DNA of 36,601 nucleotides from an uncultured bacterium. Lineage in GTDB: Bacteria > Cyanobacteriota > Vampirovibrionia > Gastranaerophilales > Gastranaerophilaceae. The stretch covers positions 1 through 36,601 of the forward strand of contig CASFCQ010000020.1 in the NCBI GenBank assembly GCA_949293185.1, in the 5' to 3' direction. The notes beneath the pieces were generated by a model that saw only the letters and a list, made by a program, of their open reading frames with translations, was not told the DNA's origin and ran no database searches. The position numbers and the translations under genes are program-made. This document shows, piece by piece, positions 31,208 to 36,601 of the stretch (its first letter is position 1; every line of letters starts with the position of its first letter).

Positions 31208-32572
31208 AATGTCCGAGAAAAATTCGTGATAAGGAGCAAAGCGACGTGAACGAATTTTTGGAGTGTCACATTGAAAAGGTGAGCAGTGACGGCTCGAAGG
31301 CTCGATTAATGACTGCATTAGCGGTAAAAATTCAGGGAATGATATATCAACCCATTGAAATTCATTTATACAAACAGGCTGCTCGCATATAAGACCGGCT
31401 ACATATAAACTCATTGCTAACCTGTGATCATGGTAGCACTCAACGTTTGCAGCTCCTGTGAGTTTTGACTTTCCTTCAACAACAAATCCGTCAGGTGTCT
31501 CTTCAATTCGGACGCCGATTTTTTTTAGTTCAGTTACCAGACATTTAATTCTGTCGGATTCTTTGTTTCTTAAATCCGCAGCGTCTTTAACCGTTGTTGT
31601 TCCTTCAGCTTGAGAGGCTAAAACTGCGATAACAGGCAATTCATCAATCAATCGAGGTATAATAGCGCCTTCTATGGTAACTGATTTTAAATCTGAGGTT
31701 TTTATTCTTATATCCCCGACTTGCTCATTGCATTCAAGACGGTTATCCAATATTTGAATATCTGCTCCCATTTTTTGCATAACATCTATTATGCCTGTGC
31801 GTGTGGGATTCAAACCGACATTTTTTAAAATGATATCAGAGTTCGGAACAATAGCTGCAGCTACCATAAAAAATGCTGCAGAAGAAATATCTCCGCAAAC
31901 ACTCAAATTTTTAGGTACAAGCTGTGACTTTTTAATTCTGGTAACATTTTCTTCAGTAACAATATCAGCCTCAAGGTACTTTAACATTCTCTCTGTATGG
32001 TCGCGTGATATATAAGGTTCTGTTACCTTTGTCTCTCCGACAGTATTTAATCCTGCAAGCAAAACACAAGATTTTACCTGAGCAGATGCCATTGGTGTTT
32101 TATAGTCTATTGGAAATAGCTCACCGCCTTGAATTATTAAAGGCGCTTTATAATCGTTGTGTTTAAACTTTGCTCCCATAAGTTCAAGCGGAAATATAAC
32201 CCTTTTCATCGGACGTTTACTCAAGCTTGCATCCCCGAAAAGTGTTGATTCAATTTCCCTTGAAGCTAGAATTCCTGAAAACAAACGCATAGAAGTCCCG
32301 GAATTTCCGCAATCCAGTTTGTAGCGGTCTTTTTTAAATGCGTTTTTCGAATTAATGCGAATGTGCTTTTCTCCTAAAAATTCAACCTCGCAGCCCAGTT
32401 CTTTTATAATATTCAAAGTACTGATACAATCAGCCCCGAGTGAAAAATTGCGCACTTCACAAACTCCGCCTGTTAATGCGGAAAACATGGCGCTCCTGTG
32501 ACTTATAGATTTGTCTGACGGGATAACGGCTTCACCTTTTAAGCCGTTTGATTTGTTTACTGTTATATTCAT
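31133..32572 (-). CDS. aroA: EPSP synthase with repeat-derived C-terminal extension, 479 aa
   Basis: It condenses shikimate-3-phosphate with phosphoenolpyruvate in the shikimate pathway. Motifs: SDKSISHRSAMF (19-30), LDCGNSGTSMRL (86-97), SLSKRPMKR (116-124), SRDHTERML (189-197), IDELPVIAV (309-317), LRNKESDRI (334-342) and CYHDHRLAMS (379-388). The family normally ends soon after SFPEFLPLMQSL, here residue 422. The last 57 residues (SSRHCSPFQCDTP, RSRRFAPYHEFFSD and so on) have no EPSP-synthase counterpart and are encoded by repeat DNA containing a 10-bp inverted repeat. A TATAAT lies eight bases before the ATG, overlapping the end of the upstream symporter gene. Confidence 0.93.
   Translation of the reverse strand: MNITVNKSNGLKGEAVIPSDKSISHRSAMFSALTGGVCEVRNFSLGADCISTLNIIKELGCEVEFLGEKHIRINSKNAFKKDRYKLDCGNSGTSMRLFSGILASREIESTLFGDASLSKRPMKRVIFPLELMGAKFKHNDYKAPLIIQGGELFPIDYKTPMASAQVKSCVLLAGLNTVGETKVTEPYISRDHTERMLKYLEADIVTEENVTRIKKSQLVPKNLSVCGDISSAAFFMVAAAIVPNSDIILKNVGLNPTRTGIIDVMQKMGADIQILDNRLECNEQVGDIRIKTSDLKSVTIEGAIIPRLIDELPVIAVLASQAEGTTTVKDAADLRNKESDRIKCLVTELKKIGVRIEETPDGFVVEGKSKLTGAANVECYHDHRLAMSLYVAGLICEQPVCINEFQWVDISFPEFLPLMQSLIEPSSRHCSPFQCDTPKIRSRRFAPYHEFFSDILTVMLIRLFYPDICLLAVKSKRIS
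31218..31259. repeat. Inverted repeat inside the aroA 3' extension
   Basis: AAAAATTCGT (31218-31227) and ACGAATTTTT (31250-31259) are perfect complements around a 22-base loop. A GTCAC/GTGAC pair (31265-31290) and a GGCTCGAAGGCTCG stretch follow. The block 31211-31306 looks like an inserted intergenic palindromic element read in frame by aroA. Confidence 0.65.
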
Positions 32573-32581
32573 TGTTTCGGA

Positions 32582-33928
32582 TTATATTATATCTTTGTAT
32601 GACTCTTCACTTGTTAACATATCATAATTGAGTTCGTTTTCATTATCAGCAATTACTGCTGTCACAACAGCGTCAGATGTGATATTGAGCATTGTTCTGA
32701 ACATATCAACAATTCTGTCAACCGCAAACAAGAAAGCAAAGCCTTCTACCATTTGTGTCGGAGTCAAACCGAGTCCGTTCAGTACAAGTGCAATTGTTAT
32801 GATACCGCCTCCGGGGATGCCGGCGCAGGTGCTTGAGGCAACTATGGCAAGAACTGCGATTTGTAATATTTGCAGAGGGTCGACGCTTATTCCGTATGCC
32901 TGTGTTAAAAATAACACAGCTATAACCTGAAACATTGCTGTTGCATCAAAGTTTAATGTTACACCTAGCGGAAGTACAAAGCTGCAAACTTTATGAGAGA
33001 TACCTCTTTTTTCGCAGCAAGCAATAACAAGCGGTAAAGTTGCAGAACTGCTGGCTGTACCAAAACCGACCATCATTGCCTCGGCTATTGCTGCAAAGAA
33101 CAATCTAACAGGTACTTTTGAAAATACTTTCATCACTATCGGGTAAACGACAAGAAGCTGTATTGCAAAACCTATCAATATCGCCAAGAAGTATTTGGAA
33201 ATGCTTGAAAATACCGATATACCAAAAGAAGATATAGATGTTGCCATCAATGCAAAAATACCGGGAGCTGCAAGATACATTATGCCGTCTGTAACCTTCA
33301 TTGTTGCTGCAAAAATAGATTCAAAGAAAGAAACAACCGGTCTGTTGATTTCTCCCACCTTCGCCAGTGCAATTGCAAAAATAACAACAAATATAATAAT
33401 AGGTATTGTATCGCCTTTAGAAAATGCTTCTATCGGATTAGCAGGAATAAGGTTTATAAACATCTGTCCAAGATGTCCTTCTTGCTGAGCTATTGCATCA
33501 CTTACAATTTTTTGGGTTTCAGCAGCTGATTCAGCACTTATAAAAGACTGAACCCCTTCACCCGGATGCAGCCCCAGAGCAAGTGTAGTACCTATAACTA
33601 CAGCAGCAATTGATAAAATGGAATAATAAAATACCATTTTAATACCGAATGCGCTAAGCTGTTTGTTGTCACCGATGCTGGATATGCCGATTACAATTGC
33701 GCTAAAGATTAACGGAATAATAACCATTTGAATTAATCTTATAAACGCCTGTCCTATAAAGTTAAGGACTGCATATATTGCATTGTAAATTGCAGTAGGC
33801 TCATGGTTTGCGTTGTATGCGTGCATTGCAATACCAAGAATTATACCTGCAATTAATCCAAGAAAAATGTGTCCGTTGCGTTTTATTCCCAGACCAAGTG
33901 CAATTAAAATTTGCATATGTAATTTCAT
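32582..33928 (-). CDS. Dicarboxylate/amino acid:cation symporter (DAACS family), 448 aa
   Basis: A secondary transporter of the GltP/DctA family, inner membrane. Family motifs are GTASSSATLPLVIACCEKRG (serine-rich HP1 tip, normally SSSSATLP), LPLGVTLNFDATAMFQ (TM7, normally NMDGTA), CAGIPGGGIITIA (HP2) and VDRIVDMFRTMLNITSDA (TM8). The NFDATA variation of the sodium/substrate site may alter substrate choice. Length is normal. AGAGAGGA six bases before the ATG. Substrate (glutamate, aspartate, C4-dicarboxylate or neutral amino acid) cannot be fixed. aroA follows closely and may be partly co-transcribed. Confidence 0.9.
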   Translation of the reverse strand: MKLHMQILIALGLGIKRNGHIFLGLIAGIILGIAMHAYNANHEPTAIYNAIYAVLNFIGQAFIRLIQMVIIPLIFSAIVIGISSIGDNKQLSAFGIKMVFYYSILSIAAVVIGTTLALGLHPGEGVQSFISAESAAETQKIVSDAIAQQEGHLGQMFINLIPANPIEAFSKGDTIPIIIFVVIFAIALAKVGEINRPVVSFFESIFAATMKVTDGIMYLAAPGIFALMATSISSFGISVFSSISKYFLAILIGFAIQLLVVYPIVMKVFSKVPVRLFFAAIAEAMMVGFGTASSSATLPLVIACCEKRGISHKVCSFVLPLGVTLNFDATAMFQVIAVLFLTQAYGISVDPLQILQIAVLAIVASSTCAGIPGGGIITIALVLNGLGLTPTQMVEGFAFLFAVDRIVDMFRTMLNITSDAVVTAVIADNENELNYDMLTSEESYKDII

Positions 33929-34022
33929 ATCATATCCTCTCTTATATCAGATTATATTTCAGACAAGTATAGTTATTTTACTATTTTTTGAATAATAATA
34001 CAACAATGCACTTGTAGTATAT

Positions 34023-34850
34023 TTATTTTTTAATGCGTGCTATTCCTTTTTGCGCTTTGTAATTATACGGTGCATTTTTTAAAACAAGATCGTAGTAATA
34101 GCGGGCTTTATCAGGTTTGTTAATTTCTTCATATAATTGTGCTAAAAGCAGATATGACTGATTGTTGCCCTGATAGTTTTTATTTTGTGGAGGAACTTTC
34201 ATTATTGATTTATTTAAGTAATCCAATGCAACATCATATTTCTTTTGTTTAAGATAAACATAACCTTTTGTTGAGTAAAGTCTGTACTTATATTTTTTAG
34301 GTGCATACTCAGCTTCACAAAGTTTTATATATTTGTCAGTTTTTTGTGTGTCATTTACTGAGGCATACAGTTTCACCTTGTGGCAAGGCGTATCACGTCT
34401 TATGTTTAATCCGTATTCAAGTGCAGATTTGTAGTCGCCTTTTTCTAAATAAATTTTTGAAAGAAAATAGTTTTTATCAACATAAGGAGTCTGAATCGGT
34501 GCAAATATATCTGCAATTCTGCAAGCAGCTCTAAGAAAACCTTTATATTGTACACAATAGCTGTAATCAACATATTTCTTAAAAGAATTAACTGCATTTA
34601 TTGCTTCATCGTATTTTCCCATATCCGTTAAAATATAATATAAAACAAAAGGCGCATGGTATTTTAGTGTGACAGGATTACTCATATATTCAACAAAAGA
34701 TTCCATATCACCTCTTAAATAAGCCTCTGCTGCCAATTTTTCATTATACGCAGATTTATATTGCGCTTCATTAGGATTAATCAGATAAAATAATATTGCA
34801 CCTGATACAAGTACAACAGCAACAATAAATATAAGAATCTTTTTTAGCAT
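34023..34850 (-). CDS. Membrane-anchored TPR protein, 275 aa
   Basis: One N-terminal membrane helix (about 5-24, ILIFIVAVVLVSGAILFYLI) is followed by helical repeats of TPR type (NYFLSKIYLEKGDYKSALEYGLNI; TKGYVYLKQKKYDVALDYLNKSI; LLLAQLYEEINKPDKARYYYDLVL). It would be a periplasmic scaffold anchored in the inner membrane. GGGGG (34858-34862) lies seven bases before the ATG. Partner unknown. It lies between queF and the symporter on the same strand. Confidence 0.75.
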   Translation of the reverse strand: MLKKILIFIVAVVLVSGAILFYLINPNEAQYKSAYNEKLAAEAYLRGDMESFVEYMSNPVTLKYHAPFVLYYILTDMGKYDEAINAVNSFKKYVDYSYCVQYKGFLRAACRIADIFAPIQTPYVDKNYFLSKIYLEKGDYKSALEYGLNIRRDTPCHKVKLYASVNDTQKTDKYIKLCEAEYAPKKYKYRLYSTKGYVYLKQKKYDVALDYLNKSIMKVPPQNKNYQGNNQSYLLLAQLYEEINKPDKARYYYDLVLKNAPYNYKAQKGIARIKK

Positions 34851-34874
34851 TTGTTAGCCCCCACACAAACATTT

Positions 34875-34880
34875 ATTATA
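34875..34880 (-). promoter_or_regulatory. -10 box (TATAAT) of the TPR gene
   Basis: A minus-strand TATAAT 24 bases before the ATG, giving a leader of about 18 bases with a GGGGG ribosome site. An AT hairpin AATAATAG/CTATTATT (34881-34904) overlaps the queF stop just upstream and may act as a weak terminator. Confidence 0.45.
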
Positions 34881-34899
34881 AATAATAGTTCTTTTTCTA

Positions 34900-35805
34900 T
34901 TATTGTTTAATACTGTTTCTGACGTATTTTGCAGTATCTGTTAAAGGGGTTGCTGTTTGAAGTATGCTGCAGTTTTTGCTCCATCTTATCGGACAAATAT
35001 CAATTCCTCCTCTTCTTGTGTACAATATTGCAACAAGAAGTTCATCATTTGTTGCGTTCAATATGTCATACAGCCTTTTAAAAATCATCTCGCAGCATTC
35101 TTCATGAAAATGATATTCAGACCTGAAAGAACAAAGATATTTAACAAGGCTGTCTTCCTTGATGTGTTTTTGAGATTTGTAATAAACAAAAACATCCCCG
35201 AAATCCGGTTGATGTGTGACTCGGCAATTTGAACGTAAAGAATCGAAACTTAAAAAATATTTGCTGTATTGCTGCAATTGTTCAACCTCAAGCAATTCAG
35301 GAGCTTCTTTAAATCTTTCAATATTCAGTTCGGATTCATTAACATAATCCAAAATGTTATCAAACTCTGAAAATATAAAATTTCTTTTAACATCATTACT
35401 GAGAAAACAAAGTTCAGTATCGGTCTTTAATAACGTCGACAAATCTTTTTTTATAATCTCTTTGCATATCAATAATCCGTCTTCAATTGACGAGCCGAAC
35501 CTGCTCATATTGAATGAATTAAGATAAAGTTTTAAAGATTTTGATTCAACTATAAATTCACTTTGGCAAGAATATTTTAGCTTTAACAATCTTGTAAACG
35601 GCAAGCCGTTATTGGTCATTGAAGAGAATTCATAAGCATGCCAAACATCACACCCCTCAAAAGGTAAATCTTTGTTATTTATATTATACTGCTTTCTGTT
35701 TTCATATCTCGGCACTGCTACAAGATATGACGGGTTGTACACATCACTGCCGTCGACTTTTTTGCCTAAGAATTTTGAAGCATATTCATCAGTCTTGTTA
35801 AACAT
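34900..35805 (-). CDS. queF: NADPH-dependent 7-cyano-7-deazaguanine reductase, 301 aa
   Basis: It reduces preQ0 to preQ1 in queuosine synthesis. The two-module (E. coli-like) form: the N-half carries ESKSLKLYLNSFN (87-99), the C-half the catalytic Cys194 and Asp201 (SNCRVTHQPD) and FRSEYHFHEECCE. I start at ATG 35805; the frame extends six codons to a TTG. The ATG is six bases after TGC-TATAAG, so the message is probably leaderless and no preQ1 riboswitch can precede it. Other queuosine genes are not in the window. With mnmA it is the second wobble-base modification gene here. Confidence 0.93.
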   Translation of the reverse strand: MFNKTDEYASKFLGKKVDGSDVYNPSYLVAVPRYENRKQYNINNKDLPFEGCDVWHAYEFSSMTNNGLPFTRLLKLKYSCQSEFIVESKSLKLYLNSFNMSRFGSSIEDGLLICKEIIKKDLSTLLKTDTELCFLSNDVKRNFIFSEFDNILDYVNESELNIERFKEAPELLEVEQLQQYSKYFLSFDSLRSNCRVTHQPDFGDVFVYYKSQKHIKEDSLVKYLCSFRSEYHFHEECCEMIFKRLYDILNATNDELLVAILYTRRGGIDICPIRWSKNCSILQTATPLTDTAKYVRNSIKQ

Positions 35806-35811
35806 ATCTTT

Positions 35812-35820
35812 CTTATAGCA
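35812..35820 (-). promoter_or_regulatory. Extended -10 (TGC-TATAAG) with leaderless spacing for queF
   Basis: On the minus strand TGC TATAAG ends six bases before the queF ATG. The -35 region is not obvious. Confidence 0.5.
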
Positions 35821-35981
35821 CAAAACAAATTAAAAGACCTCTTTAATCAATATAATTTGCAACAATGAATTAAAATGCTTAATAATTTTCAAAATTAATG
35901 CAATTATGTTCACTTTTATCAACAAAAGCAGCATTGTAGACTTTAGTCTATCGCTATACTTTTATTGATTTCGGCGGTTCA

Positions 35982-36102
35982 TCGTCATTCTGAAGCGTTA
36001 ATAGCTGCAGGTTTGTGAGGATTGTGTGTGTTCAGAATCTGACCAATGTTCTTGGCAATCATTTATTACCGGTAAGATCCTGAAATAAATTCAGGATGAC
36101 GA
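35982..36102. repeat. MITE-like element with 13-base terminal inverted repeats
   Basis: Ends TCGTCATTCTGAA (35982-35994) and TTCAGGATGACGA (36090-36102) are complementary with one mismatch. Inside are TTCAGAAT (36031-36038) pairing with the left end and a perfect hairpin ATCCTGAA-ATAAA-TTCAGGAT (36077-36097). It is non-coding, 121 bases. This and the following hairpins fill the gene-free stretch 35806-36235. Confidence 0.65.
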
Positions 36103-36112
36103 CCAGTTGTAG

Positions 36113-36141
36113 GGTGGGCAAAGCCCTAAGGCGTGCCCACC
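36113..36141. repeat. Hairpin GGTGGGCA / TGCCCACC
   Basis: A perfect 8-bp stem with a 13-base loop, directly after the MITE-like element. Confidence 0.6.
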
Positions 36142-36154
36142 ATCATAAAGCAAC

Positions 36155-36181
36155 GTAGGTTGGGCTTTCAGCCCAACACTA
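36155..36181. repeat. Hairpin GTTGGGC-TTTCA-GCCCAAC
   Basis: A 7-bp perfect core extended by GTAG/CTAC. It is followed by about 55 bases of T-rich, A/T/C-only low-complexity DNA up to the barrel gene stop. Either may terminate the barrel transcript arriving from the right. Confidence 0.55.
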
Positions 36182-36235
36182 CATTTTATTCTTTATTCTT
36201 TATTTCTTATTATTTTATTATTTATTTCTTCTTCT

Positions 36236-36601
36236 TTATTCTCTGCCGACTTTCCATCGTAGACCTGCTGAGAGTGACACACCGTTTCGTCCTCCGTTGT
36301 GTATCATCGCCTGACCAAAGGCTAAGAATTTATCGTTTACACGTTTTTGTAAACCCACACCGTACTGAACGTATGGCTTTATACTCATTTCGGGTAATCT
36401 TACGCTGTCGGCTGTTACCTTGGATTCATCAAGCAGATTCCAAACCATGCTTACTCCTATATATGGCTGCCAGCCGTTTTTGGTGTTTCCTATGAGTTTT
36501 ACTCCCGGAGCTAACTGTATTGCGTGCATAGGGTCAGATTCTATTCTTACACCTGCTCCGTTTGTGTAATCAAATGTATTAACGAATGTATATGATATCA
36601 A
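36236..36601 (-). CDS. C-terminal end of an autotransporter-like outer-membrane barrel (partial)
   Basis: Only the last 121 codons are inside the window; the gene continues beyond the right edge. Alternating hydrophobic/polar strands with aromatic girdle residues (GWQPYIGVSMVWNLLDES, KPYVQYGVGLQKRVNDKFLAFGQAMIH, NGVSLSAGLRWKVG) are typical of the autotransporter beta-domain. The C-terminus ends WKVGRE and not in Phe, as classical barrels do. The passenger domain is not visible. Confidence 0.7.
   Translation of the reverse strand: MISYTFVNTFDYTNGAGVRIESDPMHAIQLAPGVKLIGNTKNGWQPYIGVSMVWNLLDESKVTADSVRLPEMSIKPYVQYGVGLQKRVNDKFLAFGQAMIHNGGRNGVSLSAGLRWKVGRE

Noticed and set aside
35806-35981. preQ1 riboswitch upstream of queF
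   Set aside because: The likely -10 ends six bases before the ATG, leaving no leader, and no preQ1-type pseudoknot motif is visible.

Overview
The window looks like a chromosomal stretch of an AT-rich, Gram-negative, diderm, probably anaerobic gut bacterium. Evidence for the diderm state is a GT9 lipopolysaccharide heptosyltransferase-type gene, a Braun-type lipoprotein signal, and the C-terminal end of an outer-membrane autotransporter-like barrel at the right edge. HydE and a ferredoxin-nitroreductase point to anaerobic metabolism. The many small proteins carrying an FKG/PxFK motif near the N-terminus fit my impression of Candidatus Gastranaerophilales (Vampirovibrionia/Melainabacteria). 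That placement is inference from style, not from a marker gene.

Layout. Positions 1-5,700: a palindromic repeat, a ferritin-like protein, a tagged hypothetical, a small membrane protein, a peptide-binding lipoprotein and a LysM/EF-hand protein. 5,800-13,500: serA, a multi-pass FKG protein, the translationally coupled mnmA-hydE pair, a second membrane protein and wecB. 13,500-14,100: tRNA-Thr(CGT) embedded in tandem repeats built from pieces of the tRNA. 14,100-20,400: a GH32 protein with altered catalytic motifs, two tagged proteins (one GNAT-like), a membrane protein, leuC without leuD, and a small RTX-like protein. 20,400-23,500: a tagged MalQ-like glucanotransferase, then tRNA-Leu(CAA) with partial copies of itself on both sides and three hairpin terminators. 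23,500-28,800: a tagged Cys-His-Asp protein, a frameshifted small membrane gene, a 36-residue coupled microprotein, two glycosyltransferases, an XRE regulator, two adjacent paralogous membrane proteins and a 61-residue protein. 28,800-36,600: ferredoxin-nitroreductase, pnuC, a CheY-like receiver, aroA with a repeat-derived tail, a DAACS symporter, a TPR protein, queF, a block of inverted repeats and the barrel fragment.

Most genes are single units, frequently convergent, with overlapping or nearly touching ends. The clear biosynthetic genes (serA, leuC, aroA, mnmA, queF, wecB, pnuC) are scattered housekeeping functions and not one operon.

The most interesting signals are four. (1) A short N-terminal motif, P-[SAN]-F-[KT]-x-[RA] or a reduced form of it, is shared by otherwise unrelated proteins: an acetyltransferase-like protein, a glucanotransferase, a putative Cys-His-Asp hydrolase, hypotheticals and multi-pass membrane proteins. 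It looks like a sorting or docking tag. (2) Composite elements at both tRNA loci contain direct and inverted pieces of the adjacent tRNA. (3) Five genes have a -10 hexamer ending exactly six bases before an ATG that lacks a Shine-Dalgarno sequence, which suggests leaderless mRNAs. (4) A GH32 protein has lost the nucleophile of its signature motif.
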